Assembly (NCBI RefSeq): GCF_004006635.1
Contig: NZ_CP034842.1
Span: 2,170,001-2,234,000, forward strand
Direction: 5' to 3'
From: Fusobacterium necrophorum subsp. necrophorum
Lineage (GTDB): Bacteria > Fusobacteriota > Fusobacteriia > Fusobacteriales > Fusobacteriaceae
Length of the DNA stretch: 64,000 nt
The position numbers were made by a program, and so were the translations under genes. This document shows, piece after piece, positions 17,650 through 26,170 of the stretch (the stretch's first letter is position 1; the number at the start of each line of letters is the position of its first letter). The notes beneath the pieces were generated by a model. It was not told the DNA's origin. It saw nothing but the letters and a program-made list of their open reading frames with translations, and made no database searches.

Positions 17650-17955
17650 TCATAATAAGTTTTCAATTTCATCAATAAAATTAAATATTGATTTCATATA
17701 AATATCATCTGTATCAGCAAAGAGAAACACAAGTAACTTTTCTATGTCTATATTTTTTTCAATAATATTTTCATCGTTACTCATAAGTTTTTCTCTTATT
17801 TTTAATAGTAAGTCCATTATTTCTATAGAATTTAACCCTAAATCATTTGTAATGGATGTTTCTATACTAATTTTATCAATTTGCTTATTGGGAGATATCT
17901 CCATTAAGCATTCTCTTATAATATTAAGTTTTTCTATATTATTATATTTCTTCAT
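17650..17955 (-). CDS. Acyl carrier protein 1
   Basis: 101 residues, acidic, with DLGLNSIEIMDLLLKI, where Ser43 is the expected phosphopantetheine attachment site. The start ATG 17955 follows GGAGGCTCAT. At 101 residues it is longer than housekeeping ACPs and has extra C-terminal helices. It lies between the metallo-beta-lactamase-fold hydrolase and the radical SAM gene. It is a dedicated carrier, probably loaded by one of the two ligases in the operon. Confidence 0.85.
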   Translation of the reverse strand: MKKYNNIEKLNIIRECLMEISPNKQIDKISIETSITNDLGLNSIEIMDLLLKIREKLMSNDENIIEKNIDIEKLLVFLFADTDDIYMKSIFNFIDEIENLL

Positions 17956-17976
17956 ATGAGCCTCCAATTTAATATA

Positions 17977-18654
17977 TTAATTATATTCAAAATCTAGAAA
18001 TATATTTCTTTTATCATTAATCTTTATTAATTTTTTAAATATAGACTTATCGTTAATATTTAAATAAATATTTTCTTTAAAACAATCTATTTCTCTATGT
18101 GGATTTTCCTTAAAACGATGCCCTGGATATATGTTTGTATCTGTAGTCAAATATTTTTTTATTTTTTTCACGCTATTAAACATATCATCTACATCTCCTC
18201 CTCTACAATTACAAAACCCACAACCATTTATGAAAATAGTATCTCCGGTAAATATGTTATTCCCTATTTTATAGCACATGCTTCCTACCGTATGTCCTGG
18301 CGTCATCAAACATTCAAATTTTAAATTCGCTATTATTATTTCATCCATGTCATCTAACTGACACAAATTACTACATATGAATTCGTAATACTCTATTTCT
18401 TTTTTTGACATATAAACAGGTATTTCATATTTAACAGATAACTTATCTGCTAAATTTGTATGATCTCTATGAGAATGAGTTAGCATAATCCCTTTTGGTA
18501 TTATCTTCAAATCATGAATATACCTATCTATTTTTTCTAAATCCCATGCTGGATCTATTATTACACATTCGTTATTTATTACGTTTATAACAATGTACAT
18601 ACAATTATTAACGTTTCCAACTTTTAATTCAACTATATTATATATTTTGTTCAA
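17977..18654 (-). CDS. Metallo-beta-lactamase-fold hydrolase (glyoxalase II-like)
   Basis: 225 residues. The metal-binding motif is THSHRDH, followed by PGHTVGSMCYKIG and TGDTIF (second-shell His and bridging Asp), and PGHRF near the C-terminus. The architecture is that of GloB-like thioester hydrolases with two metal ions. In some polyketide pathways such enzymes release the product from a carrier protein by thioester hydrolysis, and the neighbouring ACP gene suggests the same here. The last codons touch the neighbouring ligase gene (coupled genes). A detoxifying glyoxalase role is an alternative. Confidence 0.85.
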   Translation of the reverse strand: MNKIYNIVELKVGNVNNCMYIVINVINNECVIIDPAWDLEKIDRYIHDLKIIPKGIMLTHSHRDHTNLADKLSVKYEIPVYMSKKEIEYYEFICSNLCQLDDMDEIIIANLKFECLMTPGHTVGSMCYKIGNNIFTGDTIFINGCGFCNCRGGDVDDMFNSVKKIKKYLTTDTNIYPGHRFKENPHREIDCFKENIYLNINDKSIFKKLIKINDKRNIFLDFEYN

Positions 18655-20310
18655 TCATTGCCCCCCAAAGTTATCAACTAAATATTTTTTCAATTCAAAG
18701 CGTTTAATTTTCCCACTAATCGTTACAGGTATATTTTCAATTTTTATAAAATGTTCAATTCCTATTCCTATTTTATTAATAGCATATTTTTTTAATTTCT
18801 TCGCAATTTCACTAAACTCTTGTTCACCTTTGTTACATTCAACAAAACAAAAAATCTTTTCTTTATCAATTTCTGAATTATATACTCCACAAATGGCGAC
18901 TTTTGAAAACCCTAATGAACTGAGTTCATTACAAATATTTTCAATATCATGAAAATAATAATTTTCACCATTAACAAATACTACATCATTCTTTCTCCCA
19001 GTGAGTACTAACTTATTTCCATTAAAAAAACCTAAATCACCAGTATTTAACCAACCATCTTTATCAAAAGACTCTATAGTTGATTTTTGATCCCTATAAT
19101 ATCCAATTGATACTGAATCCCCTTTAATAAATAATGTCCCCACTTTACCTTTCTCTAAAATCCTCCCAGAGTCATCTACTATCTTTGTCTCTAGATTATC
19201 TAAACAAGCGCCAACCTCAACAAAAGCAATCGTATTTTTACTCATTTTATTACATTTTATAACTTTATCTCCTATATTAAGACTCTCCCTTTTCACAATA
19301 ACTTCTACAAATTCTTTGTCTTTGCTTGACGTTGACACTACCAAAGTTCCTTCCGATAAGCCATACGAAGGCTTCAATGTGCTACTACTCATTCCAAATT
19401 TTTTCATTTTTTCTATAAAAAGTCTACACACCAATGCGGATACAGGTTCTGCTCCATCAATGATTAGCCTAAGTGACTTTAGATTTATATCTATATCATC
19501 TTTTATATCTATATAATTACAAACATGTCTAATTCCGAAATTAGGAGAAGCAGTAACTGTGACCTTATGTTCATCCATTTTTTCTAACCACAATAAAGGT
19601 TGTAAAACAAAAACTTTAGGTGACATAATATAAAAACTGCATCCAGCTAAAAGAGGTGTTAAATATGTCCCTATCATTCCGAAACTATGCGTAAGCGGCA
19701 ACCAACTTAAGTAAATATCATTTTCGACTACATCCATAGCTCTGATTGTTGCATTAATACTCGAAATAATATTTTTGTGTGTTACAATTACTCCTTTAGG
19801 ATCACTCGTTGAACCTGAAGAGTACTGAATAAAGGCTATGTCATTTTCATTTGGAATATCTATATTAACATCTATAAATCCTACAGGATTTTCTAATTTA
19901 TCTATAGAAATACTCTTTCTAACTATATGTCTAAATTTGTCATCCGTATCAAGTATTTCAATTGTGCTTGTATTTGAAACTAAATATGGATTTTCTAAAA
20001 TTTCCCATATTTTTAATATCTTATTCTTTTCATCTCTTTTCTCTAAATATGTGTATGGTATCGCTATGAACCCACCTAAAATACACGCCCAAAAAAGTTT
20101 TAATAATTCAATACTATTATCTATTTGAAATAAAACTTCATCTCCTCGCTTTATCCCTAATTTTTTTAAATTATATAGTATTATTTTCACACTATCTTTA
20201 AATTCATTTGAAGTAATTGTAATTTCATTACCTAAATATTCTATAAAAATATGTGATTGATTGAAGTCTAAAAATCCCTCATTTAATGTTTTATAACTTA
20301 ATTTATCCAT
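18655..20310 (-). CDS. AMP-forming acyl ligase, fatty acyl-AMP ligase-like
   Basis: About 551 residues of the ANL adenylating superfamily. The ATP loop is YSSGSTSDPKGVIVTH, the middle motif is LKPSYGLSEGT, followed by GWLNTGDLGFF, and the C-terminal catalytic lysine lies in VTISGKIKRFELKK. The N-terminal and central sequence (SWLPLTHSFGMIGTYLTP) looks like fatty acyl-AMP ligases, which load ACPs directly rather than making acyl-CoA. The start ATG 20310 follows AGAGGGATTTT. It probably activates an acyl or aryl acid and loads it onto one of the two ACPs. The substrate cannot be read from the sequence. Confidence 0.88.
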   Translation of the reverse strand: MDKLSYKTLNEGFLDFNQSHIFIEYLGNEITITSNEFKDSVKIILYNLKKLGIKRGDEVLFQIDNSIELLKLFWACILGGFIAIPYTYLEKRDEKNKILKIWEILENPYLVSNTSTIEILDTDDKFRHIVRKSISIDKLENPVGFIDVNIDIPNENDIAFIQYSSGSTSDPKGVIVTHKNIISSINATIRAMDVVENDIYLSWLPLTHSFGMIGTYLTPLLAGCSFYIMSPKVFVLQPLLWLEKMDEHKVTVTASPNFGIRHVCNYIDIKDDIDINLKSLRLIIDGAEPVSALVCRLFIEKMKKFGMSSSTLKPSYGLSEGTLVVSTSSKDKEFVEVIVKRESLNIGDKVIKCNKMSKNTIAFVEVGACLDNLETKIVDDSGRILEKGKVGTLFIKGDSVSIGYYRDQKSTIESFDKDGWLNTGDLGFFNGNKLVLTGRKNDVVFVNGENYYFHDIENICNELSSLGFSKVAICGVYNSEIDKEKIFCFVECNKGEQEFSEIAKKLKKYAINKIGIGIEHFIKIENIPVTISGKIKRFELKKYLVDNFGGQ

Positions 20311-20350
20311 AAAATCCCTCTTCAACATCTAAAATATGTTAATCTTATAC

Positions 20351-21457
20351 TTATTTCAATTTCACAATCGCTTTGCAATTCCTATAAATAAAATCGCTTG
20401 TTAAAGCTTCTTTCAGCGAATTCAGACCTATTAACTCTGTAGTAATTATATGATTTAAATCAATCATTCCATTTGAATACAATTTGAATATTTTAAAAAA
20501 TGCCCCTCCTAGATGCCCACGTGACCCAATAATTTTTATATTATTGGTTATCATATGATCAATATTTTTTAAATTTAATTCTCTACCACTCCTTCCCAAT
20601 AAAACTACCCTTCCATTTGGTGCTAATGACTCAAATATGTGATTTATATTTTCTAATTCACCAGATGCTTCGATAATTATATTTATATTTTCAATATTAT
20701 CTTTTATATCATCCACTTTCTCGTACACATTATCTGTCCATTTTTCTAAAATTTTTCTTCTAAATTCAACTGGTTCCACAATATAAATTTTTCTTGCTCC
20801 AAATATTTTTCTACTAAACATAGCTACATAAGCTCCTATTGGACCACCGCCAAAAATAACTAAATTATCTCCTGGCAAAATATTTGCATTTTCACATGCT
20901 ACAAAAGCAACTCCGGCTGGCTCAATACAAGCCATAGATTTCAAATCCTTTTCACTTTTTATATATTTTGTTACATCATGTGCAATGCTTGCATCTACAT
21001 CTACAAAATTCCCCATTAGTCCATCTTTTTCAAATCCTAATAGTTTAGAATTTTCACATTGATTGTAATTGCCATTTTTACAACATTCACAATACCCACA
21101 TGTTATGATAGATTCCAATGTAACTATCATTCCAGTCTTTATATTTCTAACATTTTTACCTACTTGTACGACTTCTCCTACTCCCTCATGACCAATAACT
21201 CTACCGGCTCTAGGGATATCCACTGGAGCAGTACTTGTTATATATCCAGTCATTTTGTTACCATTAATTAGATGTAAATCAGTTCCACAAATACCTACAT
21301 ACATCATCTTTAACCTTATTTTATTATCTTCTATTTCACATAATTCTCTTTTTTCTATTGACAAGAAAGGATTTTTATAAAGTTGATTCGGTAATAATGA
21401 TTTACTGTTTGTTACGGGGGATTTTTCAGCTTTAACTATCAAAACATCTGTATTCAT
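20351..21457 (-). CDS. Zinc-dependent medium-chain alcohol dehydrogenase
   Basis: 368 residues. Catalytic zinc ligands are in GICGTDLH and GHEGVGEV. The structural zinc site is CGYCECCKNGNYNQC. The Rossmann fold shows FGGGPIGAYVAMF. The family includes threonine, sorbitol and 2-deoxy-scyllo-inosamine dehydrogenases. In this cluster it may oxidise or reduce a hydroxyl on the ring or side chain of the product; a role on a dehydroshikimate-derived cyclohexane ring is only a guess. ATG 21457 follows AAAGGAGAATTTATA. Its upstream neighbour ends just beyond, at 21484. Confidence 0.88.
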   Translation of the reverse strand: MNTDVLIVKAEKSPVTNSKSLLPNQLYKNPFLSIEKRELCEIEDNKIRLKMMYVGICGTDLHLINGNKMTGYITSTAPVDIPRAGRVIGHEGVGEVVQVGKNVRNIKTGMIVTLESIITCGYCECCKNGNYNQCENSKLLGFEKDGLMGNFVDVDASIAHDVTKYIKSEKDLKSMACIEPAGVAFVACENANILPGDNLVIFGGGPIGAYVAMFSRKIFGARKIYIVEPVEFRRKILEKWTDNVYEKVDDIKDNIENINIIIEASGELENINHIFESLAPNGRVVLLGRSGRELNLKNIDHMITNNIKIIGSRGHLGGAFFKIFKLYSNGMIDLNHIITTELIGLNSLKEALTSDFIYRNCKAIVKLK

Positions 21458-21483
21458 TATAAATTCTCCTTTTACGTTTAGAT

Positions 21484-22785
21484 TTACGTCTTCCAATTAA
21501 TTTTTTTCTTATTTGACAACTGTTTTACTCTTTTAAAAATTTTAGGTATTTCATAACTTGACAAATATTTAGATAAAAAAGAAATAATATCACTTTTATC
21601 TAACTCAATACTGCTTATATACTCACATATAAGCTCCTCTATATTATGAGAATTTCTCAAAAACACATCAACTTCTTCTATATAATTAAATTTTTTTATA
21701 TATCTTATAACTAATTTCTTATCTATTTTATTTCCATTGATTATAATTATGTCATCATCTCTTCCTAACAGTTCTATACCTCCAGAATCAATCACTCTCC
21801 CTATATCACCCATTTTATAGATACTTTCATCTAATCTCTGTATTCCATTTTTTGTAATATAGGCTCCTATTGTTTTCGGAGTATCAACATATATACATCT
21901 TTTTACTTCATCAACATTAACCCCTATTCCATCAAAAGGCTTTCCAACATATCCAGAATTTGTTTCTGAATATCCTATGCTCAAGCTACCTGTTTCAGTT
22001 GAACCATATTGTTGATATAATTTTTTGTCAAATCTTTCAAAAAATTGTTTTTGAATTCCCTTTTCAATTGGACCACCTGATGATATGATATATCTCAATT
22101 CAGAATTAAATTTATATCTTTCAGGCAATCCAATCATTTTTTTATAAAAATATGGTAACCCTAACATAATTGAAACTTTACTCTTATTACTAATATTAAG
22201 TATATTTCTTGGAATTAAATTATCGTATAATATTAAATCTAATCCAAATTTCTTACTTAATAACATACCAGATATAAATCCAAATGAATGGTTAAGGGGA
22301 ACAAGCGGAAACACTACATCATTGTCAGTTATCTCTAAAAAATTTGCATATCTGTTCAGTTCTTCTTCCATTTGATGTTTTGTTCTCAAAACTAACTTTG
22401 GACAACCAGTCGAACCAGAGGTTATATGAATAACTGATCCTGTTTCCAATTTATCTGACACATTTGTTTCACAAATTTGCTCATCGAACGAAAATAAATA
22501 AATTTCGTTATTTTTATACTCAATAATTGCCCTAATAGCAATTATTTTCCTGAATTCAGCAATAGTATTTTCTGTAGTTTCTTTGTATATAAACAGAGGT
22601 ATTAAATTCATCCTCAAACATGCTTCCCATTGTATATATACACCCAATTGAGAGTCTGATTTACAAATGACTATCTCACTATCTTTAATACATTTTTTTC
22701 TTAATAGGTTACACATATACAGTATTTCATTTTCTATAAAAAAGTTGTTTAATGGTTCACCTTTATAATATAAATTTTGATTCAT
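21484..22785 (-). CDS. AMP-forming ligase, compact (second adenylating enzyme)
   Basis: 433 residues, shorter than typical ANL enzymes because the N-terminal subdomain is reduced. Motifs are HITSGSTGCPKLVLRT, QQYGSTETGSL, YKMGDIGRV and a C-terminal lysine in QLSNKKKINWKT. It resembles small acyl or aryl acid ligases of carrier-protein pathways. It is a good candidate for activating an unusual small acid and passing it to the second ACP (24146). The two ligases are diverged and should have different substrates. Confidence 0.85.
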   Translation of the reverse strand: MNQNLYYKGEPLNNFFIENEILYMCNLLRKKCIKDSEIVICKSDSQLGVYIQWEACLRMNLIPLFIYKETTENTIAEFRKIIAIRAIIEYKNNEIYLFSFDEQICETNVSDKLETGSVIHITSGSTGCPKLVLRTKHQMEEELNRYANFLEITDNDVVFPLVPLNHSFGFISGMLLSKKFGLDLILYDNLIPRNILNISNKSKVSIMLGLPYFYKKMIGLPERYKFNSELRYIISSGGPIEKGIQKQFFERFDKKLYQQYGSTETGSLSIGYSETNSGYVGKPFDGIGVNVDEVKRCIYVDTPKTIGAYITKNGIQRLDESIYKMGDIGRVIDSGGIELLGRDDDIIIINGNKIDKKLVIRYIKKFNYIEEVDVFLRNSHNIEELICEYISSIELDKSDIISFLSKYLSSYEIPKIFKRVKQLSNKKKINWKT

Positions 22786-22820
22786 ATCTATACCTTTATA
22801 TTCCCAGTACTAAACTTCAT

Positions 22821-24131
22821 TTACTCAATATATAATATCTTTGTTTGTCTGTTAATTCTTTCTCTCTCTTCATCCTCTAAAAGATAATAATATATGTTAT
22901 CAATAAAGCATTTTCCTTCTTCTGTTATATTAAATCCATTTAACGATTCCTCTAACATTCCACATTCCAATAGTTTTTTTATTTTATAATCATATTTTTC
23001 GGCTCCGTTCATTCTTAATTGTTTTTTTGACAAATACAAAATTTTAGGGAATCCAACTACATTTAAATTTTGCAGTTGCATATTACTCAATTTTTTTAAT
23101 TGAGAAAATTTCATTTTTCTATTCATAATATATACATTGTACGAATTATTCCTGTATTTGTATCCATTTATGAAACCAAAAGCTCCAGAACCAATTGCTA
23201 TACAATCAGGTACATCTTTAATTCCTCCATAATATGAAGATTCCATAACTATAATATCTGAATTTTTCTTAGTATATCCATATGATGCTTTTTGTTCATA
23301 TCCATTCTCTTTCATAATATTATTTACAGTTTTTATAATATTAACTATCTGATCTTTACTAGGCAATTTTAGCTTTTCAGCCTTAATTCTTTTTTCTAAA
23401 TTATTACAATAAGGATATAATTGTCCAAAATCAATTGCATCTATATCTAATTTTACAGCTTCATTAATATCGTTAAATGTAATTTCAGATATATCTCCAA
23501 TTTTAAAGTCTGGAAAACCATACATGATGTCAATTCCAGTTTTTATTTTATTGTTTTTAAGCTTATTTAATGTTAAGTATACTTCGTCGATAGTTGCCTT
23601 AGATTTATAGTTTTCTCTTAATTTCAAATTAAATGTTTGAACCCCAACACTAACTTTTGAAATATTATTCTCCTTTATATATTCAATAACTTCATCTTTA
23701 TAAATTGTTGTTGCAGATCCTTCTATATTAATAACTAAGTTATCTGCAATATTAAAATATTTTTTTGCTGCACCTAAAATTTCATTAAAAATTTTAGGTG
23801 GTAATATAGTTGGAGTACCTCCACCAATATGAATAACATCTATTTCTAAATTTTGTATATAATTTTTATTTGCATAAAATTTAATTTCTTCTATTACAAT
23901 ATCTTTATATTTTTCCATTTCAGATGTGTTTTTAACTTTATCAAATCCGCAAAACTCACACTTAGAATCACAAAACGGAATGTGGATATATACTGAGGCA
24001 TTTTTCCTTTTCTTTGAGATATCCAAACTCTTAAAAAATTCTTCTTCTTTTCTAATAGTACTTTTATCTTCTATAAGATCCATATGTGGATAATAGTATT
24101 GATGTGGCAATAAAACTTTTTTATTAAACAT
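22821..24131 (-). CDS. HemN/HemW-like radical SAM enzyme
   Basis: About 436 residues. The sequence YIHIPFCDSKCEFCGF carries the CX3CX2C cluster ligands C54, C58 and C61, followed by VIHIGGGTPTILPP, the SAM-binding GGTP motif of HemN-like proteins. The family includes coproporphyrinogen dehydrogenase, the haem chaperone HemW, class C methyltransferases and cyclopropane-forming enzymes that use two SAM molecules. No heme genes are near, so a tailoring role is more likely. I choose ATG 24131 behind AGAGGAG; the frame opens six codons earlier and overlaps the ACP stop. Confidence 0.88.
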   Translation of the reverse strand: MFNKKVLLPHQYYYPHMDLIEDKSTIRKEEEFFKSLDISKKRKNASVYIHIPFCDSKCEFCGFDKVKNTSEMEKYKDIVIEEIKFYANKNYIQNLEIDVIHIGGGTPTILPPKIFNEILGAAKKYFNIADNLVINIEGSATTIYKDEVIEYIKENNISKVSVGVQTFNLKLRENYKSKATIDEVYLTLNKLKNNKIKTGIDIMYGFPDFKIGDISEITFNDINEAVKLDIDAIDFGQLYPYCNNLEKRIKAEKLKLPSKDQIVNIIKTVNNIMKENGYEQKASYGYTKKNSDIIVMESSYYGGIKDVPDCIAIGSGAFGFINGYKYRNNSYNVYIMNRKMKFSQLKKLSNMQLQNLNVVGFPKILYLSKKQLRMNGAEKYDYKIKKLLECGMLEESLNGFNITEEGKCFIDNIYYYLLEDEERERINRQTKILYIE

Positions 24132-24145
24132 ACTAACAACTCCTC

Positions 24146-24403
24146 TCATTTTACATACTTGCTTATAAGCTCCATAAATTTGTCAAATTTCTTTACATTT
24201 TCCTCTACTAAATCTTCATTATCAATTTCTATATTAAATTCACTTTCAACTGTTGTTATCAATTCAATAAATCTTATTGAATCAATATAGTACAAATATT
24301 CTTCTATGTTTTTACATACATAAAAATCGTTATTATCAGTATCATCATGCGAAGTCATCAAACTAATGATTATATTTTCTAATTTTTCCTTTAAGTCTTT
24401 CAT
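24146..24403 (-). CDS. Acyl carrier protein 2
   Basis: 85 residues, acidic, ACP-sized, with YIDSIRFIELI, where Ser42 is the expected phosphopantetheine site (the usual DSL motif is DSI here). It is followed almost without a gap by the HemN-like radical SAM gene and preceded by the thioesterase gene. It is clearly different from ACP 1 in length and sequence, which suggests two separate carrier roles. Confidence 0.82.
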   Translation of the reverse strand: MKDLKEKLENIIISLMTSHDDTDNNDFYVCKNIEEYLYYIDSIRFIELITTVESEFNIEIDNEDLVEENVKKFDKFMELISKYVK

Positions 24404-24424
24404 CTATAACTTACCTCCATATTT

Positions 24425-25141
24425 TTAAATTTTTTCTAGTGTTTTGTTAATTATTTTAACTACCGACCTTTCATTAGTTTTTAAAAAATCGTGTGCTCCT
24501 CTAACTACAACATTTTCAACACTTCCTCTGGTGAAATCTTTCCAACATTCAATATCTTTTTGGCATGATGCAAAATCCTCATCTCCACTAATCAATGTAA
24601 TATTACAATTAAACAACTCTATATCTCCCTTGAAAATGTAATTATTCACCATTTTTCGATCTAATTTCCATATGTCATATAAAATCTTTAAATATGATTT
24701 TTCTTCCAATAGTTCTCTACTAATTTGACTTTTTGTACACCATTCAAGCAATAATTCTTCTTCACTCATGTTTTTTTCATCAACTACATTTTTTATTAAA
24801 TTTGGAGGAGAATATGCACATATAAAACAGTGTTCTGGTTCAGTTAATTCATTTTTTCTAATAAGCCTAAATAGTTCGTATAAAACAATTGTTCCAACAC
24901 AATATCCAAAAATAACATACCGCTGATTTTTTATTTCTCTTTCCACTGTATCCCATATAGAGACAATAAGATCCGATATTTTATCACATGGTTTTTCTTT
25001 AAATCTTAAACCTCTACCTGGAAACTCAATTGGAATAATTTCAATATTTTCTTTCAAATACTTTTCCCAATGAGCATAAAATAATGCCGAACCACCTGCA
25101 TAAGGTAATAATAAAAGTTTTAACTTGCTCTTATCTCCCAT
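24425..25141 (-). CDS. Type II thioesterase-like alpha/beta hydrolase with a Cys nucleophile
   Basis: 238 residues of the GrsT/RifR thioesterase family. The N-terminus LLLLPYAGGSALFYAHW is typical. The nucleophile elbow reads GYCVG (residues 79-83), so Cys81 replaces the usual Ser of GHSMG. The acid lies in SGDEDF (Asp187 or 189) and the histidine in GAHDFL (His217). The enzyme would remove or transfer acyl groups from the ACPs. Cys nucleophiles in this fold are known from thioesterases that form strained or non-hydrolytic products, so release may not be simple hydrolysis. ATG 25141 follows GGAGGAGATATA; the first codons overlap the methyltransferase stop. Confidence 0.85.
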   Translation of the reverse strand: MGDKSKLKLLLLPYAGGSALFYAHWEKYLKENIEIIPIEFPGRGLRFKEKPCDKISDLIVSIWDTVEREIKNQRYVIFGYCVGTIVLYELFRLIRKNELTEPEHCFICAYSPPNLIKNVVDEKNMSEEELLLEWCTKSQISRELLEEKSYLKILYDIWKLDRKMVNNYIFKGDIELFNCNITLISGDEDFASCQKDIECWKDFTRGSVENVVVRGAHDFLKTNERSVVKIINKTLEKI

Positions 25142-25784
25142 TATATCTCCTCCTATTTTCATTTTTAACTATAAGAGTTATGCCATCATCTAAAGGAATT
25201 AACAAACTATTAAGATCTTCTCTTTTACTAACTTCCATATTAAATTTATGCAAACTCTTATTACTCTCTTTGAAAATTTTTTTATTTCTAACCACAGGAA
25301 AAAGCGTATCATCAGCTATTAATAATCCATTATCATCTAGTAAATCAATACAATTTTCTAGAACGCTTAAGTATACTCCGTTATATAAATCCAAAAAAAT
25401 CATATCAAATTTTTCATTCAAATTTGGTAATATCTTTGTCACGTCATCATTAATAACATTTATTACATCCGAAACCCCATATTTCTCGAAATTTAGTTTC
25501 GCCTCTAAAACAACATTCTTATCAAATTCAATTGTTGTTATCTTCCCTCCATATTTGCTAAGACTTTGAGCAATTATAGTCGTAGAGTATCCTATGCTGG
25601 TCCCTAATTCTAATACTTTTTTAGGTTTTTTTATATCTATGAGAATTTTTAAAAACATCGCTACAGTGGTATCAATAACAGGGCAATACCCAATAATACC
25701 AGTATCTTGTTCATATTTATGCTTATCTAAAACATTATGATACGTACTCATAGACCTAACATAATTACTAATAATATTATCCAT
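25131..25784 (-). CDS. SAM-dependent O-methyltransferase (catechol/caffeoyl-CoA type)
   Basis: 217 residues. SAM motif I is VLELGTSIGYS (about residues 57-67). The metal ligands expected in this family lie in FLDLYNGVY and LIADDTLF. The length and motifs match the metal-dependent class I O-methyltransferases that methylate vicinal dihydroxyaryl groups. A catechol derived from dehydroshikimate would be a natural substrate, but this is inferred from the neighbouring shikimate genes. It is the first gene of the 15-gene operon, starting behind AAAAAGGAGG and facing a divergent regulator. Confidence 0.88.
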   Translation of the reverse strand: MDNIISNYVRSMSTYHNVLDKHKYEQDTGIIGYCPVIDTTVAMFLKILIDIKKPKKVLELGTSIGYSTTIIAQSLSKYGGKITTIEFDKNVVLEAKLNFEKYGVSDVINVINDDVTKILPNLNEKFDMIFLDLYNGVYLSVLENCIDLLDDNGLLIADDTLFPVVRNKKIFKESNKSLHKFNMEVSKREDLNSLLIPLDDGITLIVKNENRRRYNGR

Positions 25785-26170
25785 TACGCAACCTCCTTTT
25801 TATAAATATAATAGACGTGTGCAAAATTCAAATTTTGTTTCAACAAACTACTATATATGACATTTATTTAAAATAAAAAACTATATATAGTATAAAAATA
25901 TTTAATGTTTTCTATTTTGTACATCTCTATAAATATAATTTAAATTTATTTTATAAAAACTATACTATTCATCCAAGAATACCTTTGCTTTATATTAGTA
26001 TTTTTTTGCTATTTTATATATTTTTCTTAGAAATTAACTTTATTGAATTTTACTTTATATACTGATATATACTGATGTATTTCTTTCATGCATAGTATTT
26101 CTTTGCTATTTATGATATACTTAAAAGTAGTTTTCAAAATAATTCAATAATTTTATATAGGAGGATTTCT
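25785..26170. promoter_or_regulatory. Divergent promoter region of the cargo cluster and its AraC regulator
   Basis: 386 extremely AT-rich bases without a gene lie between the operon and the AraC gene. A possible minus-strand promoter has TTTGAA at 25827-25832 and TATATT at 25805-25810 (16-base spacing), shortly before the methyltransferase ribosome site. The AraC gene has a clear AGGAGG at 26160-26165. A direct repeat ACTGATATAT / ACTGATGTAT at about 26061-26081 could be part of a regulator site. None of these signals is certain. Confidence 0.4.

Noticed and set aside
12539-25784. Aminoshikimate (AHBA) or mycosporine-type pathway
   Set aside because: There is no AHBA synthase, no kinase/oxidoreductase set and no ATP-grasp or valiolone-type cyclase. 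The DAHP and dehydroquinate enzymes look canonical.
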